Source: Candidatus Oleihabitans oleiphilus
Lineage (GTDB): Bacteria > Atribacterota > Phoenicimicrobiia > Phoenicimicrobiales > Stramentimicrobiaceae
NCBI GenBank assembly: GCA_018054125.1
Contig: JAGPKD010000004.1
Location: 1 to 50,010 of the forward strand
Length of the DNA stretch: 50,010 bases
Reading direction: 5' to 3'
Both the position numbers and the translations under genes were made by a program. The notes beneath the pieces were generated by a model. It was not told the DNA's origin, did not search any database, and saw only the letters and a list, made by a program, of their open reading frames with translations. Every line of letters starts with the position of its first letter. The first letter of the stretch is position 1. Of the stretch, positions 34,683-43,919 are shown piece by piece.

Positions 34683-34920
34683 CCGTGGTGCCACCCCAAT
34701 TCAGCCTATCAGGAAAAATATTTTTAACTAAATATTTTAACTTTAAAGCAATAAATTTGAGCTCTTTCTTTTTGTTAACGCCTAAAGCGGTCCGGGATAA
34801 TCTTTTCTTTCACCCAAACATTTTTCAGTTTCAGATGGATTTCAGTCAATTCTTTGCTGATGTTTCACCCCTCTCAGCTCTCTGAAAAAGAATATTGACT
34901 TACTCTTCTGAATAAGCTTA
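34683..34920 (-). promoter_or_regulatory. T-box leader, apparent serine (UCC) specifier
   Basis: The minus strand holds the T-box core GGGGTGGCACCACGG (34697-34683) just before the terminator. Upstream, Stem I can be drawn: TTCAG (34912-34908) with CTGAA, then AGTCAATATTC (34900-34890) with GAATTGACT (34852-34844). The internal loop has AAGAGTA on one side and GAAATCCAT on the other. The triplet UCC (34839-34837) followed by A is placed as a specifier codon for serine. The variable T-box base is C, which pairs with the discriminator G of tRNA-Ser. Uncharged tRNA-Ser would therefore switch on the serA run. Confidence 0.88.
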
Positions 34921-34936
34921 ATTTTTATTTTTAAAT

Positions 34937-34965
34937 AAGCTACCACTCTATAAATATATTGTCAA
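34937..34965 (-). promoter_or_regulatory. Promoter before the T-box
   Basis: On the minus strand TTGACA (34965-34960) is followed after 17 bases by TAGCTT (34942-34937), a weak -10. Transcription would start near 34930, at the foot of the T-box Stem I. Confidence 0.5.
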
Positions 34966-34994
34966 TACTTTTTATAATTTTTTTGATAATTTAT

Positions 34995-36560
34995 TTAATG
35001 CCTAAAACAGCGATAACCGGTAAAGACCATAATCATTCCCAGGCGATTAGCAGCAGCAATTACCTCTTCATCTCTCTTAGAGCCACCCGGTTGAATAATA
35101 GCCTTAACCCCTGCCTTACCTGCCTCTTCTACACCATCAGCGAAGGGGAAGAAAGCATCAGAAGCCAGGTAACTCCCTTTAGCACGCTTCCCCGCTTTAT
35201 TAACAGCAATTTGAACAGAATCTACCCGACTCATCTGGCCAGCTCCAACTCCCACTAATTGCTTATTCTGGGTTAAAACAATGGCATTTGATTTAACATG
35301 CTTAACCATCTTCCAGGCCAGTAATAGTTCCTCTAGGTCCTCTTTATTCGGTTGTTTCTCTGTTACTACTACCAGATCATCTACTGCTATATTTTGAAAA
35401 TCACGTTCCTGCAGGAGAAACCCTCCTGATATCTTCTTTAAATCCTTAATATGGCGGTCCTGAGCGCGTAAGTCACCTACCTGTAATATTCGTCGATTCT
35501 TTTTCTCTTTTAAAATGGTTAAGGCACCCTGACTATAAGATGGAGCCAAAATTGCTTCTACGAAAGGAGTTTCATCAATCAATTGAGCCAATTTTTCCTC
35601 CACTCTTCTATTAATCCCAACAATACTACCATAAGCTGATAAAGGGTCACTTTGGTAAGCTTTCTCATAGGCAGATTCAATACTCTCAGCAGTAGCCAGC
35701 CCACAGGGATTAGTGTGTTTAATGAAAGTCACAGCAGGCTCATCAAACTCTTTCACAATTGTCAAGGCCGCTTCCAGGTCCACCAGATTATTGTAAGAAA
35801 GTTCCTTCCCCCCTAATAGCTGGGCATTTCCCAGGTTAGCTTCCTTTACCAGGTTTTCCCGATAAAAAGCTGCTTTTTGATGGGGATTTTCTCCATACCT
35901 CAACATATCAGCCCTTCGGGCTCCTAAAACCAGATAATCGGGGAAAGAGTCTGCTTCATTGGGAATCATTTCTTTAGTTAAATAGCGATAAATCAGGCTA
36001 TCATAATAGGAGGTATATTGAAAAACTTTTACGGCCAGTTTTTTTCTGGTCGCCAGAGAAATAGTACCTTCTGGATTATTAGCTAATTCTTGCAAAATTA
36101 CCTGATAGTCAGCAGGGTCTACCACCACAGCTACATCCTGATAATTTTTGGCAGCCGCCCTTAGTAGCGAGGGGCCGCCGATATCTATATTTTCAATAGC
36201 TTCTTCCAGCAAAACATCATCCTGTGATACTGTCTTTTCAAAAGGATAGAGATTTACTATCACCATCGCTATAGGCAAAATCTGCTGCTCTGCTAATTGT
36301 CTTTGATGATTGAGATTATCTCTTTTAGCCAATATTCCTCCAAAAATGGTTGGATGTAAAGTTTTTACTCTTCCCTCTAATATTTCCGGAAATTTAGTTA
36401 TTTCCGATATTGAAGTAACCTCAATTCCGGCCTCCTGTAAAACTCTTGCCGTTCCACCAGTAGAAATAAGCTGATAGCCGGCTTTCTTTAATCCATCGGC
36501 TAACTCAATAACTCCCGATTTATCTGAAACACTGATGATTGCTCTTTTTATTTTTCCCAC
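34995..36560 (-). CDS. purH: Bifunctional AICAR transformylase / IMP cyclohydrolase
   Basis: This 521-residue enzyme performs the last two steps of IMP synthesis. The cyclohydrolase half starts RAIISVSDKSGVIELADGLKKAG and has STGGTARVLQEAGI. The transformylase half has VTFIKHTNPCGLATAESIESAYEKA and ends in AGVKAIIQPGGSKRDEEVIAAAN. It lies 48 bases after purD. Confidence 0.97.
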   Translation of the reverse strand: MGKIKRAIISVSDKSGVIELADGLKKAGYQLISTGGTARVLQEAGIEVTSISEITKFPEILEGRVKTLHPTIFGGILAKRDNLNHQRQLAEQQILPIAMVIVNLYPFEKTVSQDDVLLEEAIENIDIGGPSLLRAAAKNYQDVAVVVDPADYQVILQELANNPEGTISLATRKKLAVKVFQYTSYYDSLIYRYLTKEMIPNEADSFPDYLVLGARRADMLRYGENPHQKAAFYRENLVKEANLGNAQLLGGKELSYNNLVDLEAALTIVKEFDEPAVTFIKHTNPCGLATAESIESAYEKAYQSDPLSAYGSIVGINRRVEEKLAQLIDETPFVEAILAPSYSQGALTILKEKKNRRILQVGDLRAQDRHIKDLKKISGGFLLQERDFQNIAVDDLVVVTEKQPNKEDLEELLLAWKMVKHVKSNAIVLTQNKQLVGVGAGQMSRVDSVQIAVNKAGKRAKGSYLASDAFFPFADGVEEAGKAGVKAIIQPGGSKRDEEVIAAANRLGMIMVFTGYRCFRH

Positions 36561-36608
36561 TTTTTTCTTCCCCTTTTCTATCTAATAATCTAAAGCTAAG
36601 CTAAAATA

Positions 36609-37898
36609 TCATATCTTTCTTCCGGTCAGATTTAATAATCCCTTTTTTCCTATATCCCTACGGTAATACTGATTTTCAAAGTTTATCATTTTCACTCCCT
36701 GGTAAGCTTTGTTAATAGCCCCTTCTAAATTAGCAGCCCAGGCAGTTACTCCTAATACCCTACCACCGGCAGTAACAATCTGACTATTCTTCTTTTTAGT
36801 CCCGGCATGAAAAACCATCATATCCTCTCTCTCTTTTAATCTTTCCAATCCAGTAATTATTTTTCCTTGTTCATAAGCTCCCGGATATCCTTGAGAAGCC
36901 ATAATGACACAGACTGCCGCCTGTTGTTTCCACCTAAGTTCTATCCGGTCTAAATAGCCACCTACAGTTGCCTGCATAATCTCTATCAAATCTGTTTCTA
37001 AACTGGGCAGAATTACCTGGGTCTCCGGGTCACCAAAGCGAGCATTAAATTCTAATACCTTAGGACCCTCCCTGGTCAGAATTAGACCGGCATAAAGGAC
37101 TCCTTTAAAAATCCGACCCTCCTGTTTTAGACCTTCAATAGTGGGCAGAAATACTTTTTCTAACACCAATCTCTGGTTCTCTTCACTAAAAAAAGGAACC
37201 GGTGAGTAGGCTCCCATCCCACCAGTATTTAATCCCTCATCATTATCACCAATCTTTTTATGATCTTGAGATGATATCATGGGCAAAATATGTTTGCCAT
37301 CGCTAAAGACCAGCAAAGATACCTCCTCACCGGTGAGAAATTCTTCTACCACTACCCGATTACCAGCTTCACCAAATTTCTTTTCTTTCATAATCTGGGT
37401 TATAACCTCTTCTGCTTCGGCTTTATCCTGGACAATGAGAACACCTTTACCACCAGCCAATCCATCCGCTTTTAGTACCAGTGGGTAAGATTGGTTCTTT
37501 AAATAAGAAAGTGCCTGCAGATAATCAGTAAAAACCTGGTATAAAGCAGTAGGAACATGATATTTACTCATTAAATGTTTAGCAAAGACCTTGCTTGCTT
37601 CAATTTCGGTTGCTTCTTTAGTAGGTCCAAAGATGGGATAGTTATGGGATGCAAAGAGATTAACAATTCCCAAAGAGAGAGGTATTTCTGGTCCTACTAT
37701 AGTAAAATCTATCTTCTTTTCACGAGCCACTCTTAACAATCCATCAATATCATCAACTTTCACATCCAGGCACTCTGCTAACTCAGCAATACCAGCATTA
37801 CCAGGGGCACTATAAATCTTCTTTACCTTTGGACTCTGAGCTAATTTCCAGATAATAGCATGTTCTCTACCACCACTGCCAATAACTAGTATATTCAA
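36609..37898 (-). CDS. purD: Phosphoribosylamine-glycine ligase
   Basis: This 429-residue ATP-grasp enzyme makes GAR from phosphoribosylamine and glycine. It opens NILVIGSGGREHAIIWKLAQSPKV, has the ATP-grasp segments LVLKADGLAGGKGVLIV and VVVEEFLTGEEVSLLVF, and has the metal-site stretch LEFNARFGDPETQVILP. Other early purine genes are not in the window. Confidence 0.97.
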   Translation of the reverse strand: MNILVIGSGGREHAIIWKLAQSPKVKKIYSAPGNAGIAELAECLDVKVDDIDGLLRVAREKKIDFTIVGPEIPLSLGIVNLFASHNYPIFGPTKEATEIEASKVFAKHLMSKYHVPTALYQVFTDYLQALSYLKNQSYPLVLKADGLAGGKGVLIVQDKAEAEEVITQIMKEKKFGEAGNRVVVEEFLTGEEVSLLVFSDGKHILPMISSQDHKKIGDNDEGLNTGGMGAYSPVPFFSEENQRLVLEKVFLPTIEGLKQEGRIFKGVLYAGLILTREGPKVLEFNARFGDPETQVILPSLETDLIEIMQATVGGYLDRIELRWKQQAAVCVIMASQGYPGAYEQGKIITGLERLKEREDMMVFHAGTKKKNSQIVTAGGRVLGVTAWAANLEGAINKAYQGVKMINFENQYYRRDIGKKGLLNLTGRKI

Positions 37899-38025
37899 TT
37901 GACTAACCTTTCTAATAATTTATTTTATTCCCTTGATTTTTTTCGATTTATTTTATCTCTACCATTCTTGCTTCATTGCCTTGATAATCCCGGTATTACT
38001 CATTACTTATTACTCATTCATTACT

Positions 38026-38661
38026 CTAAAAGGCTTCATAGCTTAAAAAACGTAATAAACTATTTAAGGAACCGGTTGGATAAAGAAATAGGTTCTCAGG
38101 AATTTTAATTCTCTCCTCAAAGGTGGCACCAGCCTTTTTCAGTTCCTGAACCGTCTTTTCATTTTTAAACATTTGCACTAATACTGATTCTCTGGCTAAA
38201 AAGAGGGCACTAAACTTTAAAGAACGAGGTTTATTAGTGGTATCCCCCGCATAACTAAAAATTAGCAGGTTGGGAGTAGTAGTATATTTTGCTTTTTGAA
38301 TAATAGTAATCATTTGAGGACGAATTTCTCCTTTTACCAGATTGACTGGTATTTTCTTTAGGCGATAATGATAATCAAGATAAGTATGAGGACTATCTTT
38401 AATATCAACTTCTACACCAATATCTAAAAGACAACGATTTTTTAAAAACGGAACTATCTCTGTATCCTCTTCAATCCTGCCCCCTATAGCAGAGAGAGAA
38501 GCCTTCTTCTTACCTTTTTCTTCTATCCATTCCTTGCTATCTTTTAAGCCAAAAACATATTGCTGCTCATATCTTAAAAAAAGGGAAACAAATATTTCAA
38601 AATGCCCTTCTACATTAGATAATCTTTCTATAAAATCATTCAGCCAGGTTTTGCTATTCAC
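38026..38661 (-). CDS. Uncharacterised 211-residue protein, possible degenerate Nudix fold
   Basis: I do not recognise a family with confidence. The segment KKKASLSAIGGRIEEDTEIVPFLKNRCLLDIGVEVDI looks like a worn Nudix box: the leading GG and the trailing xxGV fit, but the catalytic REUXEE residues are not intact. The flanking strands (YVFGLKDSKEWIE; HTYLDYHYRLKKIPVNLV) suit an alpha/beta Nudix fold. A binding rather than hydrolytic role would follow if that is right. It lies between the glucan phosphorylase and purD genes on the same strand. No signal peptide or membrane helix is present. Confidence 0.7.
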   Translation of the reverse strand: MNSKTWLNDFIERLSNVEGHFEIFVSLFLRYEQQYVFGLKDSKEWIEEKGKKKASLSAIGGRIEEDTEIVPFLKNRCLLDIGVEVDIKDSPHTYLDYHYRLKKIPVNLVKGEIRPQMITIIQKAKYTTTPNLLIFSYAGDTTNKPRSLKFSALFLARESVLVQMFKNEKTVQELKKAGATFEERIKIPENLFLYPTGSLNSLLRFLSYEAF

Positions 38662-38685
38662 TTTAATATTTACTCCCTTTTTCCT

Positions 38686-40410
38686 TTAGCTATATAAATA
38701 GGCATTAGAAACATATTGTAATACCATACGATGGGTATTAAAAAAAGAGGCATTAATAGCAATACAATGTCTCATGATATTAATCCATTGGCTCTTCTTA
38801 TGATAATAGATAGGAATAATATTCAATTCCAATTTTTTATACAATGAATCAGCCTCCTCCTCATCAATACTTTCTACATTTGCTGCCGAGCCAATTGACC
38901 AGCCGGTAATACCTTCAATACAACCCTCCACCCACCAGCCATCTAGCACACTAAGACTGGGAACCCCGTTATGAGCAGCCTTCATACCCGAGGTACCTGA
39001 TGCTTCTTGGGGTTTTCTAGGAGTATTTAGCCATAAATCCACTCCCGAAGTTAACTTTCTCCCTAAATCCATATCATAATTTTCCAGATAGACAATTTTT
39101 ATCTTCTCTGTTGCTGGTAATTGTCGAGAGATATTAATTATCTTTTGGATTAATACTTTACCTTGCTGATCCTTAGGATGAGCTTTACCAGCAAATACCA
39201 GTTGCATTTTACCAACTCTGCTGGCAATGTCAATCAATCGATTTAAATCATAAAAAATTAAATCAGCGCGCTTATAGGCAGTAGCTCTGCGGGCAAAACC
39301 AATGGTCAATATTGCTGGGTCAAATTCTAAATTGGTAACTTCATTAATATAATTAATCAACTCTTCTTTAGCTTTTTGGTGAGCATCCCAGACCTCCCTA
39401 TCTGGTATATTAAGAGCATACCGCAAGCTGAAGGGATCTAATTTCCAGCCAGGAATATACTGATCGTAAAGTTGGGCAAAATACTTGCCAGTCCAGGTAG
39501 CAGAATGAACTCCATTAGTAATAGAGTCGATATGATATCCGGGAAACATTTCCCGGGATACCAAACCATGCTTTTTAGCCACCCCATTAATATAATGGCT
39601 GAGGTTAAGTGCCAGTTGGGTCATATTAAGTTTTTCTTCCCCGGCTAATTTTTTTAATAATTCATAGGGAATTATATTCCCCAGCACTTGCTCAACTAAT
39701 TGATAGGGAAATTGGTCTGTTCCAGCCGGTACAGGGGTATGGGTGGTAAAAACACAACTCTTTTTCACCTGTTCGATATCCCATTTATTTTCCTGCTGAT
39801 TATTATAATTGTTCAATAATTCCAGAGCCAGTAAACTGGCATGCCCTTCATTCATATGGTATCTAAAAATATCTTTAAATCCTAATTCCCGCAGCATTCG
39901 CACTCCACCAATTCCCAGTACTATTTCCTGGGCCAGGCGATATCTATCATCACCACCATATAAATAGTAGGAAAGGCTACGGTCATAAGCACTGTTTTCT
40001 GACAGGTCGGTATCTAAAAAATAGACAGGAACATTGTTGCCATCTAAACCTCTGACCATATACATCCACACCTGAACAGTAACTTTTCTCCTTTCAATTT
40101 CCACCTGAACCTGAGCTGGCAACTGAACTAACACCTCCTCGGGGTTCCACTCTTCAGGTAATTCTTGTTGACATCCTTCCTCGTCAATTTTTTGTCTGAG
40201 ATAACCCTTCTTACAAAGCAGAGTTATACCAACCATGGGCACACCCAGATCAGCAGCTGAGCGAAGAGTATCACCAGCTAAAATACCTAATCCCCCACTA
40301 TAGGTAGGAATTTTTGAATCAACACAAATTTCCATCGAAAAATAGGCAATCTTATTCTCTTTCTTAGTGCATTCCTCATGTTCATAAAGTAAACTTTTCT
40401 TGGCCTCCAT
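38686..40410 (-). CDS. glgP: Alpha-glucan phosphorylase (GT35), short form
   Basis: This 574-residue PLP enzyme releases glucose 1-phosphate from glycogen or maltodextrin. It has IAYFSMEICVDSKIPTYSGGLGILAGD at the start, FRYHMNEGHASLLALELL, THTPVPAGTDQF, IGFARRATAYKRADLIF, and the PLP-lysine motif EASGTSGMKAAHNGVPSLSVLDGWW. It lacks the extra N-terminal domain (DUF3417) of the 800-residue members of this family and so is a compact version. Two bases outside its ribosome region the sequence turns into a long repeat-rich gap. Confidence 0.93.
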   Translation of the reverse strand: MEAKKSLLYEHEECTKKENKIAYFSMEICVDSKIPTYSGGLGILAGDTLRSAADLGVPMVGITLLCKKGYLRQKIDEEGCQQELPEEWNPEEVLVQLPAQVQVEIERRKVTVQVWMYMVRGLDGNNVPVYFLDTDLSENSAYDRSLSYYLYGGDDRYRLAQEIVLGIGGVRMLRELGFKDIFRYHMNEGHASLLALELLNNYNNQQENKWDIEQVKKSCVFTTHTPVPAGTDQFPYQLVEQVLGNIIPYELLKKLAGEEKLNMTQLALNLSHYINGVAKKHGLVSREMFPGYHIDSITNGVHSATWTGKYFAQLYDQYIPGWKLDPFSLRYALNIPDREVWDAHQKAKEELINYINEVTNLEFDPAILTIGFARRATAYKRADLIFYDLNRLIDIASRVGKMQLVFAGKAHPKDQQGKVLIQKIINISRQLPATEKIKIVYLENYDMDLGRKLTSGVDLWLNTPRKPQEASGTSGMKAAHNGVPSLSVLDGWWVEGCIEGITGWSIGSAANVESIDEEEADSLYKKLELNIIPIYYHKKSQWINIMRHCIAINASFFNTHRMVLQYVSNAYLYS

Positions 40411-40737
40411 CTTGCCTCCCCTTTGTTATCTCTTATTATTGATGATATTAATAAATTAATTTCTAAAAGTGTTTGAGTCAATACTTAATTTTTAATAATT
40501 TCTTATATCTTCATATCTTTAATTTTTTAACCTGCAGAAAGAAAGCATTATTGTTGTTCTTTAATATTTTAAACCTATTTGATTTTATCATATTCAGTCA
40601 ATTTCTTTTAATATCCTATTAACTTTTCCAGTATAATATTTAATAAAGTTTTAATAAATATTTTATGAGTATTTTAAAATAATATAATATAATAAAGTAA
40701 TAATACAAAGATGAAAATAGATTATGAATATCTTATT

Positions 40738-41021
40738 TTACAAACAAGATAGAATTTCTTTATTAAAGTATTTTTCTTTAAGGGGTTTTCAGGGATACCT
40801 CCCCTGAATATACTAATTGCCTAGCAATTTTAATACTATTAAGATAAACTACCTAAGTAAAAGGTCATTGCGAGCCTGCCTCTAAAAATTAGTTTAGGGG
40901 CAGGCGTAGCAATCTCATACTATTATACCTGCATCTTTTGGTCTAAAAACTGACAACTTTTCATTAATAATGCGGGTAGGAGTGAATGAGATTGCTTCGT
41001 CGCTTTGCTCCTCGCAATGAC
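40738..41021 (+). repeat. Composite repeat copy A: M1 plus TIR-bounded element M2
   Basis: M1 spans 40738-40850 (ACAAGATAGAATTTC...GGGGTTTTCAGGGATACC...CCCCTGAATATA). The linker GATAAACTACCTAAG leads to a 158-base element (40864-41021) bounded by GTCATTGCGAG and CTCGCAATGAC, with inner AGCAATCTCA / TGAGATTGCT arms. The same string of modules recurs at 43573-43919 in the same orientation. The preceding 40411-40737 is AT-rich and shows nothing recognisable. Confidence 0.85.
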
Positions 41022-41027
41022 AAAATG

Positions 41028-41160
41028 GTATACCGTATTACGTATAAGGTATACTGAATATTATGTTATATCTATGGTCTATTAAATAAAAATGAATACA
41101 GCTATGCTCATCATCATATCCCTCTCCCTTAGAAGGGAGAGGGAAGGGTGAGGGTGATAA
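41028..41160 (+). repeat. Dispersed repeat, module M3 (copy inverted relative to 3283-3413)
   Basis: The block holds GGTATACCGTATTACGTATA, TTATGTTATATCTATGGTCT, CATCATCATATCCCTCTCCC and GAAGGGAGAGGGAAGGGTGA. It directly follows element M2. Its reverse complement is at 3283-3413. Confidence 0.8.
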
Positions 41161-41205
41161 AGTCTTACCTTTAAATTGATTTGTTATAAAAAATTTAGAA
41201 AGACA

Positions 41206-41340
41206 AGATATGTATACATTTCTTGAAAAGGAATTTTTCTTTATTTTTTAACTAACATTTAAACTAGACACTAAATACTAGATACTCAATACTAATAAGA
41301 GAGGGGTTTCAGGGAATACCTATCTTGAATATCTTGAAAT
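41206..41340 (+). repeat. Dispersed repeat, module M1 (copy just upstream of the histidine kinase)
   Basis: The block holds GACAAGATATG, TTTTTTAACTAACATTTA, CTAGATACTCAATACTAATA, AGAGAGGGGTTTCAGGGA and TCTTGAATATCTTG. It ends about 30 bases before the kinase start codon, so the kinase promoter or leader must lie in or near repeat DNA. Confidence 0.75.
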
Positions 41341-41372
41341 TATTGGGCAAAGGACATCAATAGTTAATAAAA

Positions 41373-42896
41373 ATGATGACCATTCAAAAACGTCTCTGGA
41401 TTTCAAATTTAATATTAATAATCATAACTATTTTATTACTGTTCGGGGTAAGCCTGGTTATTACTGAGAATTTTAGTAAGTTTATTGGTTTCCCAGCCAG
41501 AGGTGACCATCGGGAACCTCCTATTTTCAATAGAGCTCTTCTCAGGGCAGATCGAACAGTAATGAAAACCATAGAATCAGAACCAGACCTACTTCTTGAT
41601 CCTGATTATATTCACCAAATAGATGATTTCTTGAATTCTTCCAGTACCGCTCTTCTGGTAAAAAAAGAAGATAGTATAATCTATTTTTCCCCATTTCTTG
41701 CTAAAATTGGTATTACTCAGGAATATATAGCAGAACAGGCCAAAAATCCAGCTCAAAATCCAGATAATATTATCAAACTTTCGGATACTTTATTTATGAA
41801 AATTATTCCCTTCCGATTCACTAACCAAACTGAGGGTACTTTATTTTTAGTTAATGATGCTACTCCTATCTTTCAGGAATTAGATGTCTTTAAAAATTCT
41901 GTTATCTATACCTTGATTCTCTTTCTGATTATTATTATAGGTATTAATACCCTGATTACCTATTTATTGTCAAAACAGATTGTTAATCCCTTAACTCGTT
42001 TGCAAAAAGCAGCTCAAGAAATTCAAAAGGGTAATTACGATTTTCAACTGGAAGCACCTTCCAAAGATGAAATTGGAGCATTGTTTCAGAGCTTTGAAGA
42101 AGCGAGAAAGCAATTAAAAAAATCAGAGGAAACTAAAAAGAAGTATGAACAAAATCGTAATGAACTGATTAGCAACATCTCCCATGACCTAAAAACACCA
42201 ATTACCACCATCAAGGGCTATATTGAAGGTATCTTAGATGGTGTCCCCCAATCCAAAGAAAAACAGGATAAATATTTACAAACTATTCATCAAAATGCTA
42301 CACATATGGAATCACTAATTGAAGATTTATTTTTATTATCCAAATTTGATTTAGATCAATCCCTTTATCAATTTGAGCATATAAATATCAAAAATTTCCT
42401 GGCCGATTCCTTCGAAGAATTGCACTTTGACTTACAAGAAAAGGGTATTAAACTTGAATATAGAGCAGATTACGATGAACAAAAATTAGTAAGGGCAGAT
42501 CGCCAACAACTAAAAAGAGTCATTCTTAACATCATCAATAATGCAGTAAATTACAAAAGTGAAAGTAATCCAGTAATTCAAATGATATTAACTGAACAGA
42601 AAGAGGAAGCCCAGGTTGAAATTAGAGATAATGGTAAAGGTGTCTCTGAAGAAATGCTGGATAAAATATTTGAGCGTTTCTACAAAGAAGATAAAGCCAG
42701 ATCTAACCAATCACCCGGTAGCGGTTTAGGTCTTTATATCGCTCGCAAAATTATTTTAGATCATGGTGGAAAAATATGGGCAAAAAGTAAAGTCGGTTTT
42801 GGCACCAGTATCTTCTTTACCTTAAAAAAGGTAAATCAAAATGATATCAATATTGAAAAGCAGGAAATGAATAATGAGAAAAATTCTAATCATTGA
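41373..42896 (+). CDS. Sensor histidine kinase
   Basis: This 507-residue membrane kinase has helix 1 at about residues 9-30 (LWISNLILIIITILLLFGVSLVI) and helix 2 at about 177-199, with an extracytoplasmic sensor region of about 145 residues between them. A HAMP domain follows (SKQIVNPLTRLQKAAQEIQKG), then the phospho-acceptor H271 in NELISNISHDLKTPITTIKGY, then an ATPase domain with ILNIINNAVNY, DNGKGVSEEML and SGLGLYIARKI. The sensor domain is not recognised and its ligand is unknown. The stop codon lies 23 bases inside the response-regulator gene. Repeats flank the pair on both sides. Confidence 0.95.
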   Translation: MMTIQKRLWISNLILIIITILLLFGVSLVITENFSKFIGFPARGDHREPPIFNRALLRADRTVMKTIESEPDLLLDPDYIHQIDDFLNSSSTALLVKKEDSIIYFSPFLAKIGITQEYIAEQAKNPAQNPDNIIKLSDTLFMKIIPFRFTNQTEGTLFLVNDATPIFQELDVFKNSVIYTLILFLIIIIGINTLITYLLSKQIVNPLTRLQKAAQEIQKGNYDFQLEAPSKDEIGALFQSFEEARKQLKKSEETKKKYEQNRNELISNISHDLKTPITTIKGYIEGILDGVPQSKEKQDKYLQTIHQNATHMESLIEDLFLLSKFDLDQSLYQFEHINIKNFLADSFEELHFDLQEKGIKLEYRADYDEQKLVRADRQQLKRVILNIINNAVNYKSESNPVIQMILTEQKEEAQVEIRDNGKGVSEEMLDKIFERFYKEDKARSNQSPGSGLGLYIARKIILDHGGKIWAKSKVGFGTSIFFTLKKVNQNDINIEKQEMNNEKNSNH

Positions 42897-43563
42897 AGAC
42901 CAACAGAGTATTGCTGAATTAGAGAAGGATTATTTAGAAATCAATAACTTTCAGGTAGATATAAAAAATAATGGTCGAGAGGGTTTAGAACTGGCTCTAA
43001 ATAAAGACTATGACCTAATATTGCTGGATTTGATGTTACCCGATATTGATGGGTTTGAAATATGTAAAAAAATAAGAAAAGAAAAGAATATTCCCATCCT
43101 TATTATCTCGGCTCGGGGAGAAGATATTGATAAAATTCGAGGATTGGGATTAGGAGCAGATGATTATATCAGTAAACCTTTCAGTCCCAATGAATTGGTA
43201 GCCAGGGTTAAAGCACACCTGAATCGTTTTGACCGTCTTACTGGAAAATCGGAAAAGGCAAAACAGGAAATTCAGGTAAAAAATTTAATCATTAATCAGG
43301 TTTCTCGACGTGTTTTTTTAGACAATAAAGAAATCATCTTTACTACTAAAGAATTCGAGATATTAAACTTTCTGGCCTCTCATCCCAATATAGTCTTCAG
43401 TAAAGAGCAACTCTATGACCATATCTGGGGGGATGATTCTTATGGAGATATTGCCACTATTGCTGTTCATATTAAAAAAATAAGAGATAAGATTGAAAAA
43501 GACCCCCAACATCCCCGTTTTATAGATACCCTGTGGGGTTCAGGCTATCGATTTAATGCCTGA
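42874..43563 (+). CDS. OmpR-family response regulator
   Basis: This 229-residue DNA-binding regulator has a receiver domain (residues 1-120) with phospho-acceptor D52 in LILLDLMLPDIDG and the conserved K101 in DDYISKPFSPNELVARV. A C-terminal winged helix follows (residues 130-228: FTTKEFEILNFLASHPNIVFSKEQLYDHIWG ... IAVHIKKIRDKIE ... TLWGSGYRF). It overlaps the kinase gene by 23 bases, so the two form one unit. A repeat-borne terminator follows. Confidence 0.96.
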   Translation: MRKILIIEDQQSIAELEKDYLEINNFQVDIKNNGREGLELALNKDYDLILLDLMLPDIDGFEICKKIRKEKNIPILIISARGEDIDKIRGLGLGADDYISKPFSPNELVARVKAHLNRFDRLTGKSEKAKQEIQVKNLIINQVSRRVFLDNKEIIFTTKEFEILNFLASHPNIVFSKEQLYDHIWGDDSYGDIATIAVHIKKIRDKIEKDPQHPRFIDTLWGSGYRFNA

Positions 43564-43572
43564 TAAAGACAA

Positions 43573-43919
43573 TTATAGGAATTCTTCCCCTTGATTATCT
43601 TGTTTGCAAAACAAGATAGAATTTTTTTGAATTGTATTTTCTTTGAGGGGTTTCAGGGGATACCTCCCCCTGAATATAGTAATTGCCCAGCAATTTCGAT
43701 ACTATATAAGATAAACTACCTAAGAAAAATGTCATTGCGAGCCTGCCTCTTGCCTCTTAACACCAGTTAAGGGGCAAGGGGCAGGCGTGGCAATCTCATC
43801 CAATTAAGCCCAAATCTTTTCTCTGAAAACCGTAAACTAACAACTAAAGACCATCTTTCAATTAATTATGTGGGTAGAAGTGAATGAGATTGCTTCGTCG
43901 CTTTGCTCCTCGCAATGAC
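43573..43919 (+). repeat. Composite repeat copy B: M1 plus TIR-bounded element M2
   Basis: M1 spans 43573-43680, followed by the same GATAAACTACCTAAG linker and a 189-base element (43731-43919) bounded by GTCATTGCGAG and CTCGCAATGAC. The extra length over copy A comes mainly from an insert making a larger TTGCC...GGCAAGG inner hairpin. Together with copy A it brackets the kinase/regulator pair as a direct repeat. Confidence 0.85.
43596..43628 (+). terminator. Intrinsic terminator after the two-component pair, inside M1
   Basis: TATCTTGTTT (43596-43605) pairs with AAACAAGATA (43609-43618) around GCA, followed by GAA and seven T residues. It lies 33 bases after the response-regulator stop codon. 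Confidence 0.75.

Noticed and set aside
40411-41372. Insertion sequence upstream of the histidine kinase
   Set aside because: Terminal inverted repeats are present, but there is no transposase or remnant reading frame; it is treated as a non-autonomous repeat.
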